From an uncultured Myxococcales bacterium (GTDB taxonomy: Bacteria > Myxococcota_A > UBA9042 > DTJE01), in NCBI GenBank assembly GCA_903857665.1, contig CAIOFV010000110.1, positions 1 through 58,454 on the forward strand: DNA of 58,454 bases. Reading direction: 5' to 3'. The notes below the pieces were generated by a model. The model did not search any database, had not been told where the DNA came from, and saw nothing but the letters and a program-made list of their open reading frames with translations. The position numbers and the translations under genes are program-made. Positions 10,686-19,406 of this stretch are shown piece after piece; the first letter of the stretch is position 1, and the number at the start of each line of letters is the position of its first letter.

Positions 10686-11339
10686 ATGGAATATCCGCTT
10701 CAGGCTCCCCCCGGGGCCTCCCGGCCTTCCCTTGCCCTGCCCCGGGCGATTCTGGGGATCCTGATCCTGGGAGCATGCGGGCCGGCCTGTTCGGGTCGCG
10801 GCGCGTCGGACGTGGCCGCCGCGGACCCGGAGTCGATCCTCTGGGGGGGCCACAAGTGCCGGGAGGGGAGCGATTGCCCGTCGAGCCTGTGTTCGGTCGG
10901 GATGTGCCTGGGGTACCTGGCGGCATCCACCGAGGAGGCCCGCGACACGGCTGCCCCGGCGCTGAAGGCCGTCGTCGCCTTGTCCGAGCCGGGCGTGGTC
11001 GAGGCGCTGCTGGTGTCGGCGCTTTCGGACCGCTCGTCGGACCCGTACGTTCGCGGTCGCGCTGCCGATGCGTTCCGGCACCTGCCGCCCGACGCGGCAA
11101 CGCGCGTGCTTCCGCAGTTCCTGGCCGACGCCGATGAACCCGTGCGCTTCTTCGCGGCCCGGGCGCTGGCCGCGGCAGGCGATCCCCGGGGTCGGGACGC
11201 CCTGGCGGCGTTTCGCGACCATGCGTCGGAGGCCATCCGCACGCTGGCCCTACGGGCGCTGGACGGCCCGGCCGACGCGGCGACTCCGGGTTCCTCCGCG
11301 GTTCCTGCTGCCGGCCGTCAGGGCGTGAACAGGAAGTAG
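10686..11339 (+). CDS. small HEAT-repeat lipoprotein
   Basis: A 217-residue predicted lipoprotein. After a hydrophobic signal (ALPRAILGILILGAC) the lipobox LGAC is clear. A short Cys-bearing segment (CREGSDCPSSLCSVGMC) is followed by two or three HEAT-like repeats (PYVRGRAADAFRHL; PVRFFAARALAAAGD; AIRTLALRALDG). A TTG at 10677 is an alternative start, but GGAGG at 10669-10673 is only 3 nt from it and 12 nt from the ATG, so the start is uncertain. The 3' end overlaps the convergent gene by 22 nt. Its pairing with the divergent HEAT lipoprotein suggests related roles. Confidence 0.75.
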   Translation: MEYPLQAPPGASRPSLALPRAILGILILGACGPACSGRGASDVAAADPESILWGGHKCREGSDCPSSLCSVGMCLGYLAASTEEARDTAAPALKAVVALSEPGVVEALLVSALSDRSSDPYVRGRAADAFRHLPPDAATRVLPQFLADADEPVRFFAARALAAAGDPRGRDALAAFRDHASEAIRTLALRALDGPADAATPGSSAVPAAGRQGVNRK

Positions 11340-14176
11340 ACCACGTTCCCGCCCAGGGGGCCGAACCCGTGGGCGTACCCCAGCCGGAAGGTCGCGTCGG
11401 TCAACAGGAACAGGTTGGTGGAAAGGGCGAGTTCCGCGCCGGCATCCCATCCGGGCTGGGGGGCCTGGCCTCGCCACCAGGCGCTGCCGGCGTCCGCGAA
11501 GGCCGTCGCCCAGAGGCGCCGGGCCGCCAGCGGGAAGGTACCCAGGCCCCGGTGGATGTACCACAGCGGCGCCCGGTATTCCGCGTTGACCAGCACGTAG
11601 GCATCCCCCACGAAGGCGCCGGTCCGGAAGCCCCGCAGGTAGCGGCCCTGCAACGGTTCGCGGTTGATCAGCGCCGACGGCAGGTCCTGCGGCGGGAACC
11701 CGCCCACCGAGAACGCGTCGCGCCAGTCGCGGTCGCCGAAGGCGGTCGCCCCGGAGCCGAGGATCGCGAGGACCTGGCCGTGCCCCCAGGGCATCGGGAG
11801 GTATCCGTAGGCGTGGCCGGCCACCGTCAGTGCCCATCCGGCCCCGGCGGGAATGGGGTGGCGGAGGCCCAGGGCGATCCCGGCGTGCACGCCCTGGGCC
11901 GGTCCGACCGAGCGCTCGAAGGAGCGGGTCGAATCGTGGTCGGCCGTGAGGGTCAGGCCCCCGATCACCCGCTCGGAAGGGAGGATCGGGTGCAGCGAGG
12001 CGGGGTCCGTCGCCCGCGGATGCCCGGCCCCCGAGGCCCATCGCAGCGAGTACCCGAGGCCGATGGAGAACTGCCGCGTGCGGGTCGGGATCGGAAGCGA
12101 CGTGGCCACGTTGAGCAGCCAGGCGCGCCGGCCGACCGCGATCCAGCGATCGTCCACCCGTGCCCAGGCGGCCGAGGGCCAGGTAGCCAGGTCCAGTCCC
12201 AGTGACGCCCACCAGCCGTCGAATGCATACGAGCCCCACGCCGTGGGGTCACCCTGCCGGGGGTCGAGGTCGAAGCCCAGCGAGAAGGCGTGATGGCCGA
12301 TCGCGTCCGATCCGCCGATCTGGGCCCCCAGCCGGACGTCGCCGGTCGAGGCGGCCGAGAACCGGATCTGGAGGGCCCGGGCGCGCACGGACGGCAGTGC
12401 GAAGTACCTGCGGGAAGCATCCCCCGCCGGGGCGGGCTCGGCTTCGTCCCGGGTCGTACGGCAGGCGTCGTCGGGACCCAGGGCGACCCAGGAGCCGGGA
12501 TCGAGGGCCAGGGTCGCCAGGTCCTGGCCCTGGGCGGAGTACGACGTGAAGGCCAGTGTCCCGCCGTCCGGGCTGATCGCCGGCTCGGCCGCGCCGCCCA
12601 GCACCCGCGTGACGCGCCGACGCTCGCCGGTCTGGAGGTCCAGCGCCAGGATGTCGTCGATGCCCCCCGGGTCCGACGTGAACAGCAGCCAGCGCCCGTC
12701 GGGCGTCGGGACGGGATCCCGGTCCAGGCACCCGTCATCCGTCAGTCGATCCAGCGATCCGTCGGCGCGGACCGCCCAGAGGTCCCAGCGCCCTTCCGAC
12801 TGGGCCGTGAAGGCGATGCGGCCGTCGGGCAGCGGCCGCGGGCCGCCGATCGAGGCGAACCGGCCGGCCGGCACCAGGGCCCGGACGCTCCCGTCGGCGG
12901 CGCGCGCCACCAGCGACACCCGGTCATACTCCGCCGTGACCCACAGCAGGGTGCCGTCCGGGGTCGCGGCGACGTCGCGGGCGCGAGCGCGGCGGGTCAC
13001 GCGCTCGGACCGCAGCGTGCCCGGGCCCAGGCGGAAGACGTCCCCGAATGCGCTGTAGATGCGCCAGGGCGTCGCGTGCGTCGTGAGGACCGTGCCCCCG
13101 GCCACCGCCAGCTTCCCGCATCCCCCGCGGCAATCCCACCGGCGCTGCTCGCGGCCGGTCTGGAGGTCCAGTTCGAAGACCCCCGCATCGGACGAACCAT
13201 CCGAGCGGACGTAGAACAGGGACTTGCCGTCCGGGCGGAAGACCGGGGACGAACGGGACTCCCCGCCCCGGGTCAGCAGGTGTCCCGCGATCTCGCCCGC
13301 GGCCTGGATCCGGGCTGCGGTCGCCCGGGCGCGTCCTTCGACCCCGGCCCGGAACCCGTCGTACAGGTCCAGGAAGTCCTTGCCCCAGGCCCGGCGCGCA
13401 AGGGTGTTCGACGCGAACGGCACGATCCGGGCGCCGTAGTCGCGAACGAACTCGCGCAGTCCCTCGGGGCCCCGCCGGGCCAGGAGGAACTCGAGGAACG
13501 CGCCTCCGTAGACATAGGCGGCGGCGCCGCGCGGCAGCTTGAAGGGCGGGATGGTGAGTTCCGACAGGCCCAGGAACGTCCCGCCCAGCACCGCCGACCG
13601 CAGGACCTTCTCGTAGGCCGTCGATCCGTTGCGCCCACCCCCGGCGAGGCGCGATTCCAGCATCACCGCCAGGCCTTCGATGAACCAGGATTCGATGGCG
13701 CCGTTGGGCATGGCGGTCTTGCCCAGCAGGCGGTTCAGGAACCCCGGGAGGCCCGAGGCCTGGTCCATGTGGGCCACGTGCACGAACTCGTGCAGGACCA
13801 GCGAGCGGAGGAAGTCGTCGAAACCCGCCAGTTCCGACCCCGGGTCCGGTGGCGCCGCCAGCAGCACCACTCGATCGTAGGGAAAGACGGTCGCGGAACC
13901 GTTTGAATCATCGACGTCGTCGATCAGCACCATCTCGACCGGTTGGGCCGGAACGAACCCCAGCAGGTCCTTCACGCGGCCGTACGCGTCCTCGGCGAGG
14001 GCGGCGGCCCGGCGGGCCATGGCCTCGCCCGGCTCGTCGAAATGCATCCGGACGTGGTCGGTGCGGAGGGTACGCCAGCGCCTGGCCGGGTCCGTCCCCC
14101 CTCGGGCGGGGATCGAGGGGGCGAAGGCCAATGCCAGGGCGAGGAGGGCCACGAGGCGGGGAGGGCGGGACCGCAT
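11318..14176 (-). CDS. peptidase-MA-like metalloprotease fused to TolB-like propeller and outer-membrane barrel
   Basis: A 952-residue exported protein. A signal peptide (about 1-25) precedes a zinc-protease domain with HEFVH at 129-133 and a downstream Glu167 in WFIEGLAV, the gluzincin (peptidase MA-like) arrangement. Residues about 300-590 contain TolB/WD40-type propeller blades (SSPVFRPDGKSLFYVRSDG; repeated PDGRWLLFTSD patterns). Residues about 600-952 are beta-rich and end in VVYFLFTP, with an internal LQGRYLRGFRTGAF segment like the RGF motif of Omp85 proteins, indicating a BamA-like outer-membrane barrel. The cell location would be the outer membrane with the protease and propeller in the periplasm. 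The substrate is unknown. There are no neighbours in an operon. Confidence 0.8.
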   Translation of the reverse strand: MRSRPPRLVALLALALAFAPSIPARGGTDPARRWRTLRTDHVRMHFDEPGEAMARRAAALAEDAYGRVKDLLGFVPAQPVEMVLIDDVDDSNGSATVFPYDRVVLLAAPPDPGSELAGFDDFLRSLVLHEFVHVAHMDQASGLPGFLNRLLGKTAMPNGAIESWFIEGLAVMLESRLAGGGRNGSTAYEKVLRSAVLGGTFLGLSELTIPPFKLPRGAAAYVYGGAFLEFLLARRGPEGLREFVRDYGARIVPFASNTLARRAWGKDFLDLYDGFRAGVEGRARATAARIQAAGEIAGHLLTRGGESRSSPVFRPDGKSLFYVRSDGSSDAGVFELDLQTGREQRRWDCRGGCGKLAVAGGTVLTTHATPWRIYSAFGDVFRLGPGTLRSERVTRRARARDVAATPDGTLLWVTAEYDRVSLVARAADGSVRALVPAGRFASIGGPRPLPDGRIAFTAQSEGRWDLWAVRADGSLDRLTDDGCLDRDPVPTPDGRWLLFTSDPGGIDDILALDLQTGERRRVTRVLGGAAEPAISPDGGTLAFTSYSAQGQDLATLALDPGSWVALGPDDACRTTRDEAEPAPAGDASRRYFALPSVRARALQIRFSAASTGDVRLGAQIGGSDAIGHHAFSLGFDLDPRQGDPTAWGSYAFDGWWASLGLDLATWPSAAWARVDDRWIAVGRRAWLLNVATSLPIPTRTRQFSIGLGYSLRWASGAGHPRATDPASLHPILPSERVIGGLTLTADHDSTRSFERSVGPAQGVHAGIALGLRHPIPAGAGWALTVAGHAYGYLPMPWGHGQVLAILGSGATAFGDRDWRDAFSVGGFPPQDLPSALINREPLQGRYLRGFRTGAFVGDAYVLVNAEYRAPLWYIHRGLGTFPLAARRLWATAFADAGSAWWRGQAPQPGWDAGAELALSTNLFLLTDATFRLGYAHGFGPLGGNVVYFLFTP

Positions 14177-14291
14177 GGCGCAACCTTACCACGGGAGGCC
14201 GGACTTTCCCCCGCAGTGCGACCGTCGAAACCCGCGCTTCCTCCCGGATGCCCGTGTGCTACACTCTGCCGTCCGTTTCCGGAGGAGACCC

Positions 14292-14627
14292 GTGAGGACG
14301 TTGTTCGTGACGATGGCGGTTGTGGCGGCGATGCTGGCCCTGACGGCCTGTGGCCCCAAGCCCTGCAAGGATCTGGCGACGAAGGCGTGCGAGACGGCTG
14401 CCGGTTCGACGGCATGCGAGGCGGCCGGCCGCATGACCAACAGCGACGAGTGCGCCGGGTACCTGAAGGACGTGGGGCGCTTCGTCGAGCTGAAGAACCT
14501 GAAGATCACCGAGCCCGGCGTGAACCCCCCGGCTCCCCCGGCACCGCCGCCCGCCGATGGGGCCCCTGGCGCAGTCCCTGGTGCGGCCCCGACGGCGGCC
14601 CCTGCCCCTGCGCCTGCGGCCCCGTAG
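14292..14627 (+). CDS. small Cys-containing lipoprotein
   Basis: A 111-residue lipoprotein starting at GTG 14292, with GGAGGAG eight nt upstream. The lipobox is LTAC at residues 17-20, followed by CGPKPCKDLATKACE and several more cysteines, then a Pro/Ala-rich C-terminal tail of about 40 residues suited to spanning peptidoglycan. The function is unknown. It lies 49 nt ahead of the peptide-binding protein gene and could share its transcript. Confidence 0.7.
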   Translation: MRTLFVTMAVVAAMLALTACGPKPCKDLATKACETAAGSTACEAAGRMTNSDECAGYLKDVGRFVELKNLKITEPGVNPPAPPAPPPADGAPGAVPGAAPTAAPAPAPAAP

Positions 14628-14676
14628 GGCAGGGCGCTCGCGCCCGCCGGCGTGAATCCATCGCGCGGAGGTTCCC

Positions 14677-16287
14677 GTGACCGCGCGCATGCTTCGGCCC
14701 TGCATCCTGGCGGCCCTGGCCGCTTCCGCGACGTTCGCATCCTGCAAGTCGGGCGACGCGGGGGCTGGTGCCACGGTCCGTCCGCCGAAGATCCTGTCGA
14801 TCGCCATCTGGGAACCCGAGACCATCGACCCGGGCCTCGCCGGCGAGGAAAGCGGCATCACGATCGCGTCTGCGCTGTTCGAGGGCCTGGTTCGTCGCCC
14901 TGCCGGGGAAGGACCCGCCCGGCCCGGCGTAGCCTCGTCCTGGGAACCCTCGGCGGACGGGCTGACCTGGACCTTCCACCTCCGGCCCGATGCCCGGTGG
15001 TCCGACGGCGGTCCCGTGACGGCCCGCGACTTCGATTTCGCCTGGCGTCGGGTGCTGGACCCGGCCTCCGGGTCGCGCCTCGTCGCCCAGTTGTACGTCG
15101 TCGATGGCGCCGAGGAGGTCCACGCCGGTCGTGCCGCCTCGGACCGCCTCGGCGTGAAGGTCGTGGACGCCGCCACGCTGGAAGTCCGGTTGCGCGTGCC
15201 GACGGTCGACTTCCCCGGCCGCCTGGCGCACCCGGTGTTCGCCCCGGTCCGCGCGGACGTCGTCGCCCGTCACGGCGCCCAGTGGACGCGGCCCGGCAAC
15301 CTGGTGGGCAACGGCCCCTTCCGGCTGGACGAGTTCCAGCCCGGTGACAAGGCGGTCGTGTCGCGGAATCCTGCCTGGCGTGCCGCCGCCGCTGTGGCCC
15401 TCGACGGCGTCACGTTCCACTTCCTGTCCGGCGAGCGCCTCGCGTACGAATGGTTTGCCGCAGGCAAGGTGCAGTGGCTCAAGAGCACGCTCAGCCGCGA
15501 TCGCATTCCCGAGATGCGCCGGACGCGACCGGCGGAGTTCCATACCGACCCCGTCCTGTGTACGGGGTACGTGGCGCTTCGAATCGACAAGCCGCCCCTG
15601 GACGACGAACGGGTTCGCCGCGCGCTGGCCCTGTCGGTGGACAAGGAGCGCCTGGTCCGCGAGGTGCTGATGGGGGGCCAGGCGCCGGCCCGGTCGTTCG
15701 TCCCCCCGGGCATCTCGACGCCGACCGGCTACGTCCCCCCTGCGGGCGCGGGGTTCGACCCGGTGCGCGCCCGTGCGCTGCTGGCTTCGGCGCGCCGCGC
15801 CCACGGCACCCTGGCGCCCCTTTCCTACGTGTACAACAGCGGCGAAGCGAACAAGGTCATCGCCGAGTTCCTGCAGGCGCAGTGGAAGGACAACCTGGGC
15901 ATCGACGTGTCCCTCGAAGGCACCGAGTGGAAATCCCTGCTGGCCCGCGTCCGCCGAGGCGACTACAGGATGGCGCGCGCGTCCTGGTGTGCGGACGTCG
16001 TGGATCCCTTGAACTTCCTGGAGATCCTGCGAACGGGCGCCGCTTCGAACTACCCCGCCTTCGCGGACCCCGAGGTCGATCGGCGCCTGGAGGCGGCGCG
16101 GGTGGAGGGCGATGGCGAGGCCCGGAACGCCCTGCTGCGACAGGCGGAGGAGCGGATGCTGGATGCCGCGCCGATGGTGCCGCTCTTCCACTTCACGCGG
16201 ATCTACCTTCTGAGCCCCCGGGTGCGGGGCTTCCAGCCGAACCTCCTCGACGTCCACCCGCTCGAGGACCTCGATCTGGCCGACTGA
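14677..16287 (+). CDS. peptide/oligopeptide ABC transporter substrate-binding lipoprotein
   Basis: A 536-residue solute-binding protein of the SBP_bac_5/OppA family, which captures peptides for ABC import or sensing. The GTG start follows GCGGAGG. The lipobox FASC anchors it to a membrane. The family signature is clear: [12 protein letters not shown] near the N-terminus, [30 protein letters not shown], and YELQ-like central motifs ([14 protein letters not shown]), with the typical MVPLFHF near the end. No permease or ATPase genes are adjacent, so it either serves an unlinked transporter or has another role. Confidence 0.92.
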   Translation: MTARMLRPCILAALAASATFASCKSGDAGAGATVRPPKILSIAIWEPETIDPGLAGEESGITIASALFEGLVRRPAGEGPARPGVASSWEPSADGLTWTFHLRPDARWSDGGPVTARDFDFAWRRVLDPASGSRLVAQLYVVDGAEEVHAGRAASDRLGVKVVDAATLEVRLRVPTVDFPGRLAHPVFAPVRADVVARHGAQWTRPGNLVGNGPFRLDEFQPGDKAVVSRNPAWRAAAAVALDGVTFHFLSGERLAYEWFAAGKVQWLKSTLSRDRIPEMRRTRPAEFHTDPVLCTGYVALRIDKPPLDDERVRRALALSVDKERLVREVLMGGQAPARSFVPPGISTPTGYVPPAGAGFDPVRARALLASARRAHGTLAPLSYVYNSGEANKVIAEFLQAQWKDNLGIDVSLEGTEWKSLLARVRRGDYRMARASWCADVVDPLNFLEILRTGAASNYPAFADPEVDRRLEAARVEGDGEARNALLRQAEERMLDAAPMVPLFHFTRIYLLSPRVRGFQPNLLDVHPLEDLDLAD

Positions 16288-16331
16288 CGCCCGTCGTGGG
16301 AAGATGGCGGCGATTCCATCGGAGCGAGGCC

Positions 16332-16826
16332 ATGGCCTTTCAGACGACGGACCTCAGCGATCGCCTGGGCGACGCGGCGCGCGTCGCGGACCCGGTCTTC
16401 CGCGACTTCGGGGGGGCACGGGCCTTCGCGGGCGCCGTGGCCACGGTGAAGGTCTTCGAGGACAACGTGCTGGTGAAGGCCGCACTGTCGGAACCGGGGC
16501 GCGGTCGCGTGCTGGTCGTGGACGGGGGCGGCTCGCTGCGGTGCGCGCTGCTGGGCGACCTCGTCGCGGGCCTCGCCGTGGACAACGGCTGGTCGGGCGT
16601 GGTGGTTTTCGGGTGCGTCCGCGACACCGAAACGCTGGCGCGGCTCCCCCTGGGCGTCAAGGCGCTGGCCCCCCACCCGTCCCGCAGCGTCAAGCGGGGC
16701 GAGGGCCAGCGTGACCTGGAGGTCCGTTTTGCGGGAATCGTGTTCCGCCCCGGCGATTTCCTGGTGGCCGATGCCGACGGGGTCGTGGTCCTGTCCGAAA
16801 CCCCCGCGGCCGGCCCGAGCACGTAG
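16332..16826 (+). CDS. rraA: RraA-family protein (regulator of RNase E activity A)
   Basis: A 164-residue soluble protein of the RraA/HMG-aldolase fold. It starts [18 protein letters not shown] and carries [15 protein letters not shown], the [13 protein letters not shown] motif, [20 protein letters not shown] and [16 protein letters not shown], which match the RraA subgroup that inhibits RNase E rather than the aldolase subgroup; biochemical subgroup cannot be proven from sequence. The ATG at 16332 is chosen because the upstream part of the frame overlaps the peptide-binding gene. Confidence 0.88.
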   Translation: MAFQTTDLSDRLGDAARVADPVFRDFGGARAFAGAVATVKVFEDNVLVKAALSEPGRGRVLVVDGGGSLRCALLGDLVAGLAVDNGWSGVVVFGCVRDTETLARLPLGVKALAPHPSRSVKRGEGQRDLEVRFAGIVFRPGDFLVADADGVVVLSETPAAGPST

Positions 16827-16892
16827 GCGGAGGCGCGGTCTCAATCGCGCCGGAGACGGAGTCGCCTCGGGCCCATTCAATGCGCCCTCGCC

Positions 16893-16921
16893 TTGACACA
16901 GAGGCCCGTCCGGTTTACAAA
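16893..16921 (+). promoter_or_regulatory. sigma-70-like promoter for tRNA-Leu
   Basis: TTGACA at 16893-16898 and TACAAA at 16916-16921 with a 17-nt spacer, 29 nt upstream of the mature tRNA 5' end. Confidence 0.6.
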
Positions 16922-16949
16922 TCGCGCTGCTTTTGGCCAACCGGGCCGC

Positions 16950-17033
16950 GCGAGAGTGGTGGAATGGCAGACACGCTAGCTTGAGGTGCTAGTGGGAACT
17001 TTTCTCGTGGGGGTTCAAGTCCCCCCTCTCGCA
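16950..17033 (+). tRNA. tRNA-Leu (GAG anticodon)
   Basis: The 84-nt cloverleaf has a 7-bp acceptor stem (GCGAGAG 16950-16956 with CTCTCGC 17026-17032), a D-arm with TGGTGGAATGGCAGACAC, an anticodon stem CTAGC/GCTAG enclosing TTGAGGT (anticodon GAG at 16983-16985), a long variable arm of the class II type expected for Leu, and GGTTCAAGTCC in the T-arm. The CCA end is not encoded (A then CCCC). Confidence 0.96.
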
Positions 17034-17057
17034 CCCCGCTCCTTCGTCACGGACGTT

Positions 17058-17489
17058 CTGTTCCCGGTTCTCGCCCGAAGCCGCCTCGGGCGCATCCATC
17101 TGATCGTCGCCCTGGTTGCCTTGGTGCTGGGGCCTGCCTGCACCCCGGGCCCGAAGGACGCGGCTGCCTCGCTGGAATCGGCCCTGCGCGCGTCCGAAAC
17201 CGCGCCATCCCTGGAACTGCTGGATGCCTTGACGCCCGCGTCGCGCGCACTGGTGGACGGGGTGGTGCGGGTCGATGGCTGGAAGGACCTCCGCCTGCGC
17301 CTCCAGGCCGACCTGAAGGGGGCCGTGCCCGATCCTGCGGAAGACGCCGGGCCGAACGTGGTCTTGAGGCGACCGGGAGGGCCCGGGCTGCTCCTGGTGC
17401 GCGACGGTCACGGCTGGCGCCTGGACCTGCCCCTTGCCCAGGCGACATCGGCGAACCTGCGGGAAGCCGTGTACCCCGCGCCCTGGTGA
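17058..17489 (+). CDS. small lipoprotein immediately after tRNA-Leu, start codon unclear
   Basis: A reading frame ending in a 140-odd-residue protein with a hydrophobic segment and lipobox (VALVLGPAC), so probably a lipoprotein. There is no ATG, GTG or TTG between the tRNA 3' end and the hydrophobic core in this frame; the first candidates are CTG at 17058, or GTG codons inside the tRNA (17007, 16992, 16986). I annotate from CTG 17058. The mature part (ASLESALRASETAPSLELLD, then a LLLVRDGHGWRLDLPL segment) resembles the next gene's product and DUF4878-type NTF2-like lipoproteins in layout. It overlaps no later gene and ends 17 nt before the next start. Confidence 0.55.
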   Translation: MFPVLARSRLGRIHLIVALVALVLGPACTPGPKDAAASLESALRASETAPSLELLDALTPASRALVDGVVRVDGWKDLRLRLQADLKGAVPDPAEDAGPNVVLRRPGGPGLLLVRDGHGWRLDLPLAQATSANLREAVYPAPW

Positions 17490-17506
17490 CCCCGACGGGA
17501 GGATCC

Positions 17507-17932
17507 ATGCGTTGCCCTTTGGCCCGTACCGCCCTCCGCGCGTCTGCGATCCTGGTGCTGGCGGGCTCGCTGGCGGCCTGCGGCAAGTCGCCGACACGGG
17601 CCTTCGACGCCCTCCAGGAGTCGGCGCGAAAAGGCGACACGGACGCCTTCGCGCAGGGGTTTTCGGCCGAGTCCCAGCCGTTCGCCCGGGCCCTGCTGGC
17701 GCTGTATGCCTCCCAGTACCCGGCCGGCGGCCCGTCCCCGCGCCCCCTGGACCAGTTGACCCTGTCGGACGCGCAGTCGGAAACCATCGAGGGCGACAAG
17801 GCCAAGGTGGTCGTCGCCGCGAAGGGGGGAAAGCCGGTGACCCTGATCTTCGTGAAGGAGTCCGGCGCCTGGAAGCTGGACGTGCGCCTGACGGACAAGA
17901 ACGCCCGGGACCTGCTCCCCGACGACGAGTGA
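17507..17932 (+). CDS. small DUF4878-like lipoprotein
   Basis: A 141-residue lipoprotein with GGGAGG before the ATG and the lipobox SLAAC. After the Cys comes KSPTRAFDALQESARKGDTD, a pattern of small NTF2-like/DUF4878 lipoproteins in which a helix is followed by a beta sheet (here VTLIFVKESGAWKLDVRLTD). It looks like a diverged relative of the preceding gene product, a probable tandem pair. Function unknown. Confidence 0.75.
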   Translation: MRCPLARTALRASAILVLAGSLAACGKSPTRAFDALQESARKGDTDAFAQGFSAESQPFARALLALYASQYPAGGPSPRPLDQLTLSDAQSETIEGDKAKVVVAAKGGKPVTLIFVKESGAWKLDVRLTDKNARDLLPDDE

Positions 17933-17936
17933 CGCC

Positions 17937-18707
17937 GTGAGCGACTCCTTCCCCCGCATCGACGAGCCGGTCGCCCGCGAGCAGGTGGTCGAGGTCTGCC
18001 GGCGCATGCACGCGGGGGGGCTGATCGCGGGCGGCGAGGGGAACGTCAGCGTCCGGCTGTCGGCTTCGCGGCTGCTGGTCACCCCCTCGGGGGTCAACAA
18101 GGGCTTCCTGAAGCCGTCCGACCTGGTCGCGATCGACCTGCAGGGGCGTCCCGAGGCGCGCGGCGGCAAGGTCAGCACCGAGGTCCGGCTGCACCTCGCC
18201 GCCTACCGAGCCCGGCCCGACATCGGCGCGGTGGTCCACGGCCACCCGCCCACCGCGGTGGCGTTCACGCTGGCCGGCCTGTCGCTGGACCAGCGGCTGG
18301 TGCCGGAGTCGGTGGTGGCGCTGGGCGAAATCCCCACGGCCGCCTATGCGACGCCGTCCAGCGAGGACGTCGCTGCGGGCGTCGAGCGCCTGATCTGCGA
18401 GCATGACGTCGTGATGATGGAACGCCACGGGTCGGTGTGCGTCGGCCCGAACGTCCTCGCGGCGTTCGATCGGCTCGAGTCCCTCGAACACACCGCGAAG
18501 ATTTCGTTCCTGGCCCGATCCCTGGGCGTCCCGCGGCCCCTGTCCGATGACGAGGTGGCGCGCCTGCACCGGCTGGCCGAGGCCCAGGGCGGCGCCCGAC
18601 GTCCTCGCACCCAGGCCCGCTCGCCGGCGCAGCCGGGCCCGGACGTCGATGCCCTCGCGGACGAGGTCCTGTCACGGGTGCTGAAGGCGTTGTCGCGGCG
18701 GGAATGA
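17937..18707 (+). CDS. class II aldolase/adducin family protein
   Basis: A 256-residue soluble enzyme of the class II aldolase family (fuculose-phosphate aldolase, ribulose-phosphate epimerase and related dehydratases), zinc dependent. The family motifs are GGEGNVSVRL, LVTPSGVNKG, the metal-binding HGH in GAVVHGHPPTA, and a third His in MMERHGSVCVG. A glutamate in STEVRLHLAAY fits the catalytic acid. The C-terminal 45 residues are a low-complexity Ala/Arg/Pro tail plus an amphipathic helix. The GTG start lies 4 nt after the preceding stop. The substrate cannot be read from sequence. Confidence 0.88.
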   Translation: MSDSFPRIDEPVAREQVVEVCRRMHAGGLIAGGEGNVSVRLSASRLLVTPSGVNKGFLKPSDLVAIDLQGRPEARGGKVSTEVRLHLAAYRARPDIGAVVHGHPPTAVAFTLAGLSLDQRLVPESVVALGEIPTAAYATPSSEDVAAGVERLICEHDVVMMERHGSVCVGPNVLAAFDRLESLEHTAKISFLARSLGVPRPLSDDEVARLHRLAEAQGGARRPRTQARSPAQPGPDVDALADEVLSRVLKALSRRE

Positions 18708-18709
18708 CG

Positions 18710-19393
18710 TCACCCCGGGTGGCCGTGCCCGAAGTGCCCGAGGGCCATCGTCACCACGCCGATCCCCAGCAGCATCAACCCGACCAGCAGGCGTTCGTGG
18801 TGGGCGGCCCAGCCGAACTGCAGGTGCCGCGCGCCGCTCCAGGCCAGCGTCGCCAGCACCCACATCACGGCCACCGACGCGACGCCCGACAGGACCGCCA
18901 GCGTCAGCAGGTAGGTGGCGTCGCCCATCGGGGCCGCGCTGACGAACACCGGCACCATGGCCTCGCAGGGCGCCAGGGCCAGCGTCAGGATCAGGGTCGT
19001 GGTCGCCGTCCGGTCCGACATGCCGGAGTCGGCCGCACGGTGCACGTTCGCGTGGTGGTGATGGTGATCGCCCTTCCGCGTGTCCAGGACCACGTACACG
19101 ATGCCCGTCGCCAGCAGGATGGCTCCCGGCAGCAGGTGCGCCACCGGCTCGATCACCTCGGACAGCGCGACGCCCAGCAGCAGCGTGACCATCGACAGCC
19201 CGGCCGCCACGGCCGTGTGGGCGATCCCGGCCATCAGCAGCACCCACAGCATCCTGCGCCGGCGCCACCCCTGGGCGCGCCCGATCAGGACGAAGGGTGC
19301 CCAGTGGTTCGGCATCACTCCGTGCACGGCCGCCAGCATCAGGGCCCCGGCGAGGAGCCCCGAACCCTGCGGGCTTGTCGCAGACTCGAACAT
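18710..19393 (-). CDS. NicO/TauE-SafE-like membrane metal exporter
   Basis: A 227-residue protein with about six TM helices and a His-rich loop (DHHHHHANVH near residue 110). The first helix contains HGVMPNH (His24 and His30), resembling the HxxxPDH metal-binding pattern of NicO/RcnA-type nickel/cobalt exporters; TauE/SafE or UreH-type transporters share the topology. The C-terminus HFGHGHPG is also His-rich. GGGAGG precedes the ATG. It is the last gene of the asnS-kinase-proC operon (13-nt gap). Export of a divalent metal is the best guess. Confidence 0.65.
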   Translation of the reverse strand: MFESATSPQGSGLLAGALMLAAVHGVMPNHWAPFVLIGRAQGWRRRRMLWVLLMAGIAHTAVAAGLSMVTLLLGVALSEVIEPVAHLLPGAILLATGIVYVVLDTRKGDHHHHHANVHRAADSGMSDRTATTTLILTLALAPCEAMVPVFVSAAPMGDATYLLTLAVLSGVASVAVMWVLATLAWSGARHLQFGWAAHHERLLVGLMLLGIGVVTMALGHFGHGHPG

Positions 19394-19406
19394 CGTTCCT
19401 CCCGGA

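Noticed and set aside
12290..13906. A 538-codon plus-strand frame inside the metalloprotease-barrel gene
   Set aside because: It is antisense to HEFVH/propeller coding sequence, and its composition is Arg/Gly/Gln-rich with no start signal.
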